Assembly (NCBI GenBank): GCA_916715765.1 | Contig: CAKAPG010000006.1 | Location: 42,616-106,615, forward strand | Direction: 5' to 3' | DNA from: an uncultured Atopobium sp. | Lineage (GTDB): Bacteria > Actinomycetota > Coriobacteriia > Coriobacteriales > Atopobiaceae | Length of the DNA: 64,000 nt | Shown: positions 43,403 through 51,316 of the stretch, piece by piece | Numbering within the stretch: the stretch's first letter is position 1 | Layout: every line of letters begins with the position of its first letter | Made by a program: the position numbers and the translations under genes | Notes under the pieces: model-generated | What the model was told of the DNA's origin: nothing | What the model saw: only the letters and a program-made list of their open reading frames with translations | Database searches by the model: none

Positions 43403-44911
43403 CTACAGGTACTTTGCGCTGAGGCGCAGGAGTTCTTCTTGATTTGTCTCGTTGGTATTTACGATGCCTGAGAGTCTACCGTTGGACATAACGCCAATAC
43501 GGTTGGTAATTCCCAAAATCTCTGGCATCTCCGAAGAGACTACGATAATAGTGGTACCGCTCTTAGCCATATCAATAATGAGCTGGTAGATCTCATATTT
43601 AGCACCAACATCAATACCACGAGTAGGCTCATCCATCAGGAAAACCTGCGGATAGCGCTCGAGCCATTTACCAAAAATGACCTTCTGCTGGTTGCCGCCA
43701 GAAAGACTTGAAATCAAGTCTGATGGACCCTGAGCCTTGGTGTTCATAACCTTGAGCTCATTGACGGTAGCCTTAGTCATCTTAGGATCAGAAAGAATAG
43801 GACCAGCCTTGTACTGGTTCAAGTTTGCAATGGTTGTGTTAAACGTCAGGTCACCCTTAAGGAACAGGCCGTTTGCCTTGCGCTCCTCGGTAATCATGGC
43901 AAAACCGTGATCCATTGCCTCTGCAGCTGTCGAGAAGTTCATAAGGTGCTCGTTGACGTAGACACGACCGGCAGCTCTGGTTCTTACACCAAAGATTGTT
44001 TCCAGAAGCTCTGTTCTACCAGCGCCGACAAGACCATACAGACCAAAGATCTCACCCTTCTTTACATCAAAGGTGACGTCTTGAAGGTATGGCTCATATT
44101 TAGTTGAAAGGTGCTGAATAGAGAGATACGTCTTACCAGGTGTGTTAGTAACATCTGGGAAGCGATTCTCAAGTGAGCGGCCGACCATTGCCGAGATAAG
44201 CTCATTCATGTTGGTCTCGTTTGAGCGCTTGGTCATAACAAGCTTACCGTCACGAAGAACTGAAATGTCGTCGCAAATCTCAAAGATCTCATCCATCTTG
44301 TGAGAGATGTAGACCAAAGAAATTCCCTGCTCTTTGAGCATGTGAATCATCTCAAAGAGTTTCTCGACCTCTTGAGTCATAAGTGAAGAAGTAGGCTCAT
44401 CAAGAACAATAATCTTAGCGTTGTAAGAAATTGCCTTTGCAATCTCGCACATTTGACGCTGAGATACTGACATGTTCTTCATAGGCTGTGTCAGGTCTAC
44501 GGTCATACCAAGACGCCTGAAGAGCTCGTTAGCCTCTTTTTTCATGCGTCCCTCGTCGACAACACCCATTGCATTAACGGGATAGCGACCAAGGAACAAG
44601 TTATCTACAACATTTCTATCAAGGCACTGGTTAAGCTCCTGGTGAACCATTGCGACGCCATTCTCAAGTGCGTCTTTTGGTCCAGAGAAATTAACCTCTT
44701 TGCCGTCAAGAAATATCTTGCCTTCATCTTTTTGATACGTACCAAACAGGCACTTCATCATGGTAGATTTGCCTGCGCCGTTCTCTCCCATAAGACCCAT
44801 AACGGTTCCACGGCGTACGTTCATTGAAATGTGATCCAGAACGCGGTTACGTCCAAAGGACTTGCTCATTCCATCAATTGTTAGAACGATATCGTTTTCT
44901 GTATCTGCCAT
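43403..44911 (-). CDS. mglA: Galactose/methyl-galactoside ABC transporter ATP-binding protein
   Basis: A 502-residue protein with two fused ABC domains, as in all sugar importers of the CUT2 class. First domain: MGENGAGKSTMMKCLFG, SVSQRQMCEIAKA and IIVLDEPTSSL. Second domain: a degenerate Walker A GLVGAGRTELLETIFG, SLSGGNQQKVIFGKWL and VFLMDEPTRGID. AGGGGTG precedes the ATG. It follows mglB across a 104-bp gap with a hairpin. Confidence 0.96.
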   Translation of the reverse strand: MADTENDIVLTIDGMSKSFGRNRVLDHISMNVRRGTVMGLMGENGAGKSTMMKCLFGTYQKDEGKIFLDGKEVNFSGPKDALENGVAMVHQELNQCLDRNVVDNLFLGRYPVNAMGVVDEGRMKKEANELFRRLGMTVDLTQPMKNMSVSQRQMCEIAKAISYNAKIIVLDEPTSSLMTQEVEKLFEMIHMLKEQGISLVYISHKMDEIFEICDDISVLRDGKLVMTKRSNETNMNELISAMVGRSLENRFPDVTNTPGKTYLSIQHLSTKYEPYLQDVTFDVKKGEIFGLYGLVGAGRTELLETIFGVRTRAAGRVYVNEHLMNFSTAAEAMDHGFAMITEERKANGLFLKGDLTFNTTIANLNQYKAGPILSDPKMTKATVNELKVMNTKAQGPSDLISSLSGGNQQKVIFGKWLERYPQVFLMDEPTRGIDVGAKYEIYQLIIDMAKSGTTIIVVSSEMPEILGITNRIGVMSNGRLSGIVNTNETNQEELLRLSAKYL

Positions 44912-44958
44912 GTAATCACCCCTTATCTCGCTAAGTTATTGCGCTTATTCGCGAGAAC

Positions 44959-44989
44959 ACCGGAGGAGAGCAGGTGTCTCCCCTCCGGT
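44959..44989 (-). other. Intercistronic hairpin between mglB and mglA
   Basis: A 12-bp stem (arms ACCGGAGGGGAG and CTCTCCTCCGGT, one G-U pair) with a 7-base loop and no U-tract. Such hairpins after a binding-protein gene often protect the upstream mRNA and lower distal expression, giving more MglB than MglA/MglC. That function is inferred. Confidence 0.7.
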
Positions 44990-45015
44990 ATTGTTTCGTG
45001 CTATCGACTACTTAA

Positions 45016-46299
45016 TTACTTAAGCAGCTGGGTATAGGAAGAACCGTTGTCGGTCTTAACCATGTTGAATGCAAATGCATCGTACTCGTCAGGGTTGCCA
45101 AGACGGTTGGTAATGTTGGACTCAGTCTGGCCATCGCCTGCGATGAACTCAACGTTGAGGTTGAGCAGTGGAGCATACTTCTTGAGCAGTGGTACATAGG
45201 TTGAACCAAGGAAGTTGTCGCCAGAGTTGTAGGTGTTGAGCCAAACCTTCTTCTCTGGGTGCTTGTCTGCGCTCAGCTGCTTAGAAGCCTCTGGATAGGT
45301 AGTGGTTGCGTCAAGGTTGTCCTTGTAGTTCTCAGCGGTAACTGCAAGGTTGAGAGCGTAGTAAGAACGCTGCTCTGCAACATACTTGTAGTCCTTGGAG
45401 TCAATCTTGTTGCCAGCATCGTCTGCGGACTCAATGCCGGTGTTGATATCAGCTCCGTCAAGAGCGTTGCGGAGCAGACGGAGAGTCAGGTAAGCCTGAA
45501 CATCTGGGTGCTGGGAAATGGTGCCTGCATAGCCGTCAGCAATAGCTGCAACAGCGTCAGAGTTAGCGTCGTAACCAAAGGTTGGGACCTTCTGAGCCTT
45601 TGACCATGCGTTGAAGATGGACATGCCCATACCATCGTTGTTGGAAACAACAACATCAATCTGATCGCCGAAGGAAGAAGACCAAGCAGCAATTGCGTTA
45701 CCAGCGGTTGCAGCATCCCATGTTGCACCAGCGGTGTTCTTCATCTCCTGAGAAGCAAGCTCACGGATGGTGTAGGACTTGCCGCCGACCTCAAGCTTGC
45801 CGTCCTGAACAACAGAAGCGGAGCCGTCAGTGTTGGTGCCTACTGGATCAGAAATAATCTTGCCGTCCTTCTCGATGCCAGTACCAAGTGCCTTACGGAC
45901 ACCACGAGTACGAGCGATAGAGTCGTTGTGACCAATGTCACCAATTGCAAGAACGTAACCAATGATGCCATCCTTGTTACGATCAAGCTCAGCTGCGTGA
46001 GCCTTGATGTAATCAAGAACCATCTGACCCTGGAGCTCTGCACCCTGAACTGCATCAAAGCCAACGTAATAGGTGTCTTTGTTGAAGTTAAGAGTGTTTG
46101 TATCAAGCTCACCGGTTGAGCTGTTAGAAGGCTGACGGTTGAAGAAGACAACAGGCTTATCCTTGTTCTCTACCTTTGCATCTTTAGCGCCTTCCTCTTT
46201 TTTCTCGCTAGGTGCGCAAGCTGCAAGAACGCTAGATCCACCAACGCTAAGAACGCCTAGACCACAGAACTTTAGAAAACTGCGACGAGACACATCCAT
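45016..46299 (-). CDS. mglB: Galactose/glucose-binding lipoprotein MglB, apparently circularly permuted
   Basis: A 427-residue lipoprotein. A twin-arginine-like signal (SRRSFLKFCG) leads to a lipobox ending LAAC. The mature part starts at PVVFFNRQPS, which in E. coli MglB is about 90 residues into the mature protein. It then follows the family order to AENYKDNL, the usual C-terminus. After a linker it continues with KVWLNTYNSGDNFLGSTYV and NVEFIAGDGQTESN, the usual N-terminal strand-helix-strand. Sugar contacts are present across the join: Asp and Phe of GDNF near residue 361, Asn near 54, His/Asp/Arg in GHNDSIART, Trp of TWDAAT, Asn of SNNDGM and Asp of FGYDAN; the last E. coli contact, Asn256, falls at a Gln/His. 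The calcium loop DRNKDGIIG is kept. The ATG at 46299 has AAAGG 8 bases upstream. Confidence 0.88.
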   Translation of the reverse strand: MDVSRRSFLKFCGLGVLSVGGSSVLAACAPSEKKEEGAKDAKVENKDKPVVFFNRQPSNSSTGELDTNTLNFNKDTYYVGFDAVQGAELQGQMVLDYIKAHAAELDRNKDGIIGYVLAIGDIGHNDSIARTRGVRKALGTGIEKDGKIISDPVGTNTDGSASVVQDGKLEVGGKSYTIRELASQEMKNTAGATWDAATAGNAIAAWSSSFGDQIDVVVSNNDGMGMSIFNAWSKAQKVPTFGYDANSDAVAAIADGYAGTISQHPDVQAYLTLRLLRNALDGADINTGIESADDAGNKIDSKDYKYVAEQRSYYALNLAVTAENYKDNLDATTTYPEASKQLSADKHPEKKVWLNTYNSGDNFLGSTYVPLLKKYAPLLNLNVEFIAGDGQTESNITNRLGNPDEYDAFAFNMVKTDNGSSYTQLLK

Positions 46300-46319
46300 A
46301 GTAGTGACCTTTCTCATTT

Positions 46320-46338
46320 GTTATGCCTTTTGCATAAC
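46320..46338 (-). other. Hairpin in the mglB leader
   Basis: GTTATGC and GCATAAC form a perfect 7-bp stem with a 5-base loop, just upstream of the mglB ribosome site and inside the transcribed leader. Confidence 0.5.
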
Positions 46339-46349
46339 ACTGACCTTAA

Positions 46350-46398
46350 TGAGTACGTTAACAAATCTCATCACAGCTCTCTGTGAGATGTCGCTCAA
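46350..46398 (-). promoter_or_regulatory. mglB promoter and operator
   Basis: TTGAGC (46393-46398) and TGTGAT (46370-46375) are 17 bp apart on the minus strand. The operator TGAGTACGTTAACA (46350-46363, read on the plus strand) is identical to the galM site and covers the expected transcription start. A TCACAG/CTGTGA pair (46371-46386) overlaps the -10 region; its half-sites are inverted relative to a CRP site. Confidence 0.6.
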
Positions 46399-46409
46399 CG
46401 GTTGTAGAA

Positions 46410-46446
46410 ATACCGTAAGCGTTATGTTTTGTACCTTTTACGGTAT
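46410..46446. promoter_or_regulatory. Long-spaced inverted repeat upstream of the mglB promoter
   Basis: ATACCGTAA (46410-46418) and TTACGGTAT (46438-46446) are perfect 9-bp complements separated by 19 bp, immediately upstream of the -35 box. The position suits an activator site. In the rest of this 314-bp intergenic stretch, 46447-46582 shows no feature to me. Confidence 0.5.
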
Positions 46447-46582
46447 CAATTTTGAAGTTTTTGAGGATAAATAAAGAAAAAGCGGTCAAATGGCCAAATT
46501 ATCGAGAAAATCGTCATCTTCAAATCTGTGAATAAAAATCTGCTGCTAATACGAGAAAAGCAGGACAACTCTTCATACAAAA

Positions 46583-46605
46583 AAGACCAGGCATTGCCTG
46601 GTCTT
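46583..46605 (-). terminator. Terminator of tRNA-Asn
   Basis: AAGACCAGGCA and TGCCTGGTCTT form an almost perfect palindrome followed on the minus strand by TTTTGT. It begins 8 bases after the tRNA CCA end. Confidence 0.88.
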
Positions 46606-46613
46606 GAAAATTC

Positions 46614-46688
46614 TGGCTCCCCGAGCAGGATTTGAACCTGCGACACGCTGATTAACAGTCAGCTGCGCTACCGCTGCGCCATCGGGGA
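46614..46688 (-). tRNA. tRNA-Asn (anticodon GTT)
   Basis: A 75-nt cloverleaf. The acceptor arms are TCCCCGA/TCGGGGA, the anticodon stem is GCTGA/TCAGC with loop CTGTTAA giving anticodon GTT, and the T-loop GTTCAAATC is flanked by GCAGG/CCTGC. The 3' CCA is encoded. It stands alone, with its own terminator. Confidence 0.97.
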
Positions 46689-46809
46689 ATATGTGTGCTT
46701 CTCAGCGGTGTTTAAGTATAGAGAGACATTCCAAACCATGCAAGCATTTTTTAGAAAAAATTTAGTCAAATTCTTCTTGCACAATCTCCCACACAACTAA
46801 ACCAAGAAG

Positions 46810-48177
46810 CTACTCCTCCATATAGTCCTTAAGACGGCCGGACCTAGAAGGATGACGAAGCTTTGCCAAGGTCTTGGACTCAATCTGGCGAATACGCTCA
46901 CGCGTAACTCCAAACTCCTTGCCCACCTCTTCAAGCGTGCGAGGGTGGCCATCCTCAAGACCAAAGCGGAACTTAATAACCTTACGCTCACGATCAGCAA
47001 GGCCGTCAAGAACCTGCTCAAGCTGCTCACGAAGCATTGAATCAGAAGCTGCATCTGGTGGAGCAACAGCTGAAGAGTCCTCAATAAAGTCTCCAAGCTG
47101 TGAATCTTCTTCTTCACCAATAGGCGTCTCAAGAGAGACAGGCTCCTGGCTAATCTTCTGAATCTCGCGAACGCGATCAGGAGACATGCCCATTTCTGCG
47201 CCAATCTCTTCTGGGGTAGGATCTCTACCAAGATCTTGCAGAAGCTGACGCTGAACACGGATGAGCTTGTTGATAGTCTCCACCATATGGACAGGAATAC
47301 GAATGGTACGTGCCTGGTCTGCAATAGCGCGAGTAATTGCCTGACGAATCCACCAGGTAGCATACGTTGAGAACTTAAAGCCCTTGGTGTAATCGAACTT
47401 CTCGACAGCGCGAATAAGGCCTAGGTTACCTTCCTGGATAAGGTCAAGGAACAGCATACCGCGGCCAACATAGCGCTTTGCAATTGAGACAACAAGACGA
47501 AGGTTTGCAGAAATAAGCTGCTGCTTAGCGTCTAGTCCTACAGATTCAATACGCATAAGGCGGCGCTGCTCTGCGCGGTTAAGCTCGATGAGACCATCCT
47601 CAAAATCCTCCAGCTTCTGGGAAGCTGCAGTACCTGCCTCAATCTTCATAGCAAGGTGAACCTCTTCTGATGCAGTAAGCAGGTCAACCTTACCAATCTC
47701 TTTAAGATACATGCGGACAGGATCGCCGGTAAGCATAACCGTAGTGGTATCTGAACGGCGAGCACGAGCGCGAGAAGAACGTTTTGGCTTGGAGACTTTT
47801 GCCTTAGAAACAGAGCGGAGAGCCTCTTTGACCTCGCGCGCCTCATTTACGGCATCAAAATCTTCATCATCTTCATCTTCAAAATCAGAAGAGTCATCCA
47901 AGTCATCATCGGATGAAAAATCGTCCTCTACGGCGTCATCTTCAATGGCGAAAGAAACGGTTGCTTCAGATGCGGTAGTAATCTCAACACCTTTAACGCG
48001 CAGCGAATCATACAGGTCAGAAAGCTCATCATCGTTAACGTCAACGTCACGAATGGCAACCTGAATATCGTCTTCGCTGATACTACCGTTAGACTTTGAA
48101 GAACTTACCAGATCATCAACAATTTTAGTAAGCTCATCTGAGAGTTTGACCTCGTCATTTGCCTTTTTTGCAGCCAC
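46810..48177 (-). CDS. rpoD: Primary RNA polymerase sigma factor RpoD (SigA)
   Basis: A 455-residue housekeeping sigma factor. It has a 1.1-like N-terminus with a strongly acidic stretch (about residues 80-110) and a Lys/Arg-rich segment, region 1.2 (DPVRMYLKEIGKVDLLTASEE), region 2 (NLRLVVSIAKRYVGRGMLFLDLIQEGN region and YATWWIRQAITRAIADQ), region 3 (RDPTPEEIGAEMGMSPDRV) and region 4 (TLEEVGKEFGVTRERIRQIES). The start is GTG at 48177, with AAAGGATATTT upstream. It follows dnaG on the same strand, the classic macromolecular-synthesis order. Confidence 0.96.
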   Translation of the reverse strand: MAAKKANDEVKLSDELTKIVDDLVSSSKSNGSISEDDIQVAIRDVDVNDDELSDLYDSLRVKGVEITTASEATVSFAIEDDAVEDDFSSDDDLDDSSDFEDEDDEDFDAVNEAREVKEALRSVSKAKVSKPKRSSRARARRSDTTTVMLTGDPVRMYLKEIGKVDLLTASEEVHLAMKIEAGTAASQKLEDFEDGLIELNRAEQRRLMRIESVGLDAKQQLISANLRLVVSIAKRYVGRGMLFLDLIQEGNLGLIRAVEKFDYTKGFKFSTYATWWIRQAITRAIADQARTIRIPVHMVETINKLIRVQRQLLQDLGRDPTPEEIGAEMGMSPDRVREIQKISQEPVSLETPIGEEEDSQLGDFIEDSSAVAPPDAASDSMLREQLEQVLDGLADRERKVIKFRFGLEDGHPRTLEEVGKEFGVTRERIRQIESKTLAKLRHPSRSGRLKDYMEE

Positions 48178-48239
48178 AAATATCCTTTCGATAGATTAGC
48201 GCAAATCTTTATACCCAAAAGTTTCTCTACCTAATCAAA

Positions 48240-48275
48240 CTACTCATTTTAATTTATAAAAAATTAGATGAGTAG
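48240..48275 (-). terminator. Imperfect hairpin between dnaG and rpoD
   Basis: CTACTCAT/ATGAGTAG arms plus an inner TAATT/AATTA pair enclose an AT-rich loop about 20-60 bp after the dnaG stop. The tail (TTTGATT) is a weak U-tract, so termination may be partial. A TATAAA box about 35 bases before rpoD may give it its own promoter. Confidence 0.45.
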
Positions 48276-48297
48276 CATCCTTATAAAATGAGTATTT

Positions 48298-50280
48298 TTA
48301 TTGCCCTGAAGTAAGCCTCTTACCTAACTCCAGCGCTCGTGTCTGAAGCTCCTGTGCAGCAGCAAGTTGCTCTTCAGCAAGTGTTCCGCTTGAAGACTCC
48401 CCTGCATAAGAACTGGAGCGCAAATTGGATCGAATTTCTCGCAATTTACGCTGTACCGAGTAGTAGTCAACAGTGTCCACAATAAACTCAAGCGAGCGAC
48501 GTGTATCGGAGTTGCCCTCAGATATCACGCGACCAGAAGAAAGAATAGCTGCCGCATTTGGCTCAACAGCCGCAGCCGCGGCAACAACCTGCGCTGGCGT
48601 AGCGCCCTCTGGAGTAGCAAGCATTGCCCATGCCATGGTTTGATGGCGAGCATCAGCCCACACAAAATCTGCGATACGATCTTGATACTCTCGCACCAAG
48701 GACAGATTTGTTGCCATAGCGCTTAAAAGCTCAAGTTCTGAGTTGACCTGTCTGCGGTCTTCTGCGGAAAGCCCCTGCGAACCGTGCGAAACATAAGCAT
48801 CAGCAGGAGCACCATACGAAGATGGATCGTCATATGGCGGAACCTCGTCATATGGAGGGACATCATCGTATGAAGGACCGTCAGTATACGTTGGAGCCTT
48901 GGAAGCTGAGTTATGCGAGGAGTTGAATGCACTCTTCTGAGGCGCCTTGCGTGCCGCCTTTGAGCTACGAACATCCGAAGCGTCGTCTTGAATAGGCGCG
49001 GCCTTAATTGCACGCTTTGCTTCCTCAACATCAATATGAAGCAGGTCTGACACACGAAGTGCATACTCGCTCAGAAGTACCGATGTCTTGAGTGGAGCCA
49101 ATAAGGATGCTAGAGCCTCAAGCGCCTTGACTCGACCACCAGGCACGGATAAGTCAAACTGCGCGGTTGTGGCATCAAAGACAAAGTCCATGAGTGGACG
49201 AGCAGAGTCTAAGATAGGACGCAGTTTTTCTGCACCAGATTCGGCGAGAAACTCCATGGGGTCCTGATTATTGGGCAAAACAACGCAAAGAAACGCAGCG
49301 GTTGTTTTATCGATAAATTTAATAGCACGTGCGGCAGCGTGTTGACCTGCGGCATCGCCATCAAACATGCAAATAATTTTGCGCGTCCGCTGGCGATCAA
49401 TGAGTTTGACGTGCTCAGACGTAAATGCGGTACCAAGAGCTGCCACAGTATTAGTAAAGCCAGCCTCGTGCATGGCAATAACATCTGTGTAGCCCTCACA
49501 AATTATGGCCTCAGACTGAGCTGCAATAGTCTCTTTTGCCACGTCATAGGCAAAGAGGTGCTTGCCTTTATTAAAGACGGAAGTGTCCCTGGTATTTAGA
49601 TACTTGGGAGCATTTTCTACCTTTTTAGTAATTCGGCCACCAAAAGCAATAGTTCTTCCCTGTTCATCATGAATGGGGAACATCACGCGGTCATAGAACC
49701 AATCGCTGATGCGACCATTACGCTCAACGGCAAGGTTGGCAGCAATCATCTCTTGCGTGGTAAAGCCACATTTGCGCAAGTGCGCCACAAGTGCACCTCT
49801 ACCAGGCGCATATCCCAGCTTCCAGCGCTTACAGACGGCTGCTCCAAATCCACGACCAGAGAGATAACTACGAGCTGCTTCAGGACCTTCTCCCCTTCCA
49901 CGCATAAGCATGGAGTGGAAGTAATTCTCGGCTTCTGTAAGGCACTCAATCAAACGATTCTTGCGAGGTCCTTTAGAAACATGAGCCTCTTCCGAAAGCG
50001 TAATGCCTGCTTTATCAGCAAGATATCTAATAGCGTTGGGAAAATCCAGGTTTTCTCGCTTCATGACATAGCTAAAGACGTCTCCACCTTCGGAGCAAGC
50101 ACCAAAGCAGTGCCAGAGACCCGTAGAAGGATTTATCTTGAATGAAGGGCTTTTTTCTTGGTGGAAAGGACAGCATCCCCAATAGTCCTGACCTCGGGGT
50201 TTTAGCTCAACTGTCTCGGAAACAAGCGTGACAAAATCTGTGGCTTGTCTTACGCGCTCTTTATCTTCGTCAGTTATCAT
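48298..50280 (-). CDS. dnaG: DNA primase DnaG
   Basis: A 660-residue enzyme that makes RNA primers at the replication fork. The N-terminal zinc finger is CCPFHQEKSPSFKINP with LWHCFGACSEGGD. The catalytic core contains GGRITKKVENAPKYLNTRDT and the TOPRIM Glu/Asp motifs AIICEGYTDVIAMHEAGF and CMFDGDAAGQ. A helicase-binding C-terminal domain follows. Between them (about residues 460-500) lies a Pro/Tyr/Asp linker with PPYDEVPPYDD repeats. GGAGGTGG precedes the ATG, which overlaps ribF by 11 bases. Confidence 0.95.
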   Translation of the reverse strand: MITDEDKERVRQATDFVTLVSETVELKPRGQDYWGCCPFHQEKSPSFKINPSTGLWHCFGACSEGGDVFSYVMKRENLDFPNAIRYLADKAGITLSEEAHVSKGPRKNRLIECLTEAENYFHSMLMRGRGEGPEAARSYLSGRGFGAAVCKRWKLGYAPGRGALVAHLRKCGFTTQEMIAANLAVERNGRISDWFYDRVMFPIHDEQGRTIAFGGRITKKVENAPKYLNTRDTSVFNKGKHLFAYDVAKETIAAQSEAIICEGYTDVIAMHEAGFTNTVAALGTAFTSEHVKLIDRQRTRKIICMFDGDAAGQHAAARAIKFIDKTTAAFLCVVLPNNQDPMEFLAESGAEKLRPILDSARPLMDFVFDATTAQFDLSVPGGRVKALEALASLLAPLKTSVLLSEYALRVSDLLHIDVEEAKRAIKAAPIQDDASDVRSSKAARKAPQKSAFNSSHNSASKAPTYTDGPSYDDVPPYDEVPPYDDPSSYGAPADAYVSHGSQGLSAEDRRQVNSELELLSAMATNLSLVREYQDRIADFVWADARHQTMAWAMLATPEGATPAQVVAAAAAVEPNAAAILSSGRVISEGNSDTRRSLEFIVDTVDYYSVQRKLREIRSNLRSSSYAGESSSGTLAEEQLAAAQELQTRALELGKRLTSGQ

Positions 50281-51307
50281 CTTCCACCTCCCCGCTTCCT
50301 AAGTTATATGAAGTCGTACCCAGATTCTGGGCTACCCAATCTATATTTCCACGAACGGCACACTTGAGCTCTTCAAGCGAATCAAATTTTTTAGATTCCC
50401 TCAGTCTCTTCACAAATACCGTTTGAACCTGCGAATCATATAAGTTGCCGCTAAAACCTAGGAGGTTAGCTTCAAGTAAAGGTTCTGTTTGAGACTCAAA
50501 TGACGGAGCTTTTCCCACATTAACCGCAGCGGGCCATGCTGTTGCGCCGTGAACCACATAGCACGCATACACGCCATCTTGAGGAATGCAATCACGCAGG
50601 TCAAGCGAAACATTTGCAGTTGGAAAACCAAAACCAGTACCCTGGCCTCGACCGTGTTTGACTACGCCACTCACAAAGTGCCAGCGGCCCAACAGGCTTG
50701 CTGCTTCCTCAACTTTACCCTGCTCAAGCAAGTCCCTAATGCGAGTTGCAGAAATTTTCTGTCCACCTGAGCAAAAGAGCTCATGGGCGTGAACTTCAAA
50801 GCCATGCTTATACCCAAGCGAGGTGAGCAAAGCGCTTCCCTCAGCACCTTGTGCGCCCAGGCCAAAGTCAGAACCCACATGAACGGACACAGCCGAGACA
50901 CTTGGAAGCAGCTTGTCCTCGACGTATTGCGTAGCGCTCAATGCCGCAAACTCGAGGGTAAAGTGGTGTACCAAAATGCCGTCCACTCCCCATGCGGCAA
51001 GCGCGCGAAGTCTATCTTCTCCCGAGAGCAACCGCCGAGGTGATCCATCAAACAGCACCTCAACAGGGTCTGGTAAAAACGTCACAGCAACAAGTGGTAC
51101 ATTGCGAGCTTCGGCGTCCTTTTTTGCGCTGGCGAGAAGCCCTTGGTGGCCCTCATGAAGTCCGTCAAAGACACCAAGCACGCACACGCAAGGCTGCCTG
51201 TAGCAGTCAGAACGCAGTGTATAGAAGTCAGCATCACCAAGCTCACGTGGAGCCGGCAACTCACTTCCATACAAGACGGATTGTACTATGCGTTCTACCT
51301 TGTTCAA
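50270..51307 (-). CDS. ribF: Bifunctional riboflavin kinase / FAD synthetase
   Basis: A 345-residue enzyme making FMN and FAD. The adenylyltransferase half has VLGVFDGLHEGHQGLLASA and SVHVGSDFGLGAQ, and ISATRIRDLLEQGKVEEA ends it. The kinase half has VKHGRGQGTGFGFPTANVSL and DGVYACYVV. The start is TTG at 51307 with AAGGA 6 bases upstream; no ATG or GTG fits better. No FMN riboswitch is seen upstream. It lies 9 bp after truB. Confidence 0.94.
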   Translation of the reverse strand: MNKVERIVQSVLYGSELPAPRELGDADFYTLRSDCYRQPCVCVLGVFDGLHEGHQGLLASAKKDAEARNVPLVAVTFLPDPVEVLFDGSPRRLLSGEDRLRALAAWGVDGILVHHFTLEFAALSATQYVEDKLLPSVSAVSVHVGSDFGLGAQGAEGSALLTSLGYKHGFEVHAHELFCSGGQKISATRIRDLLEQGKVEEAASLLGRWHFVSGVVKHGRGQGTGFGFPTANVSLDLRDCIPQDGVYACYVVHGATAWPAAVNVGKAPSFESQTEPLLEANLLGFSGNLYDSQVQTVFVKRLRESKKFDSLEELKCAVRGNIDWVAQNLGTTSYNLGSGEVEDDN

Positions 51308-51316
51308 CGTGCATCC

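Noticed and set aside
45016..46299. MglB read as truncated at its N-terminus
   Set aside because: The missing segment is present at the C-terminus with its sugar-binding residues, so permutation explains the data better than truncation.
46371..46386. CRP-type site before mglB
   Set aside because: The half-sites are in the opposite order (TCACA then TGTGA) and the spacing is 4 to 6 bases differently arranged, so it does not match the CRP consensus.
51308..51316. FMN riboswitch before ribF
   Set aside because: Only 9 bp separate truB and ribF, too short for an aptamer.
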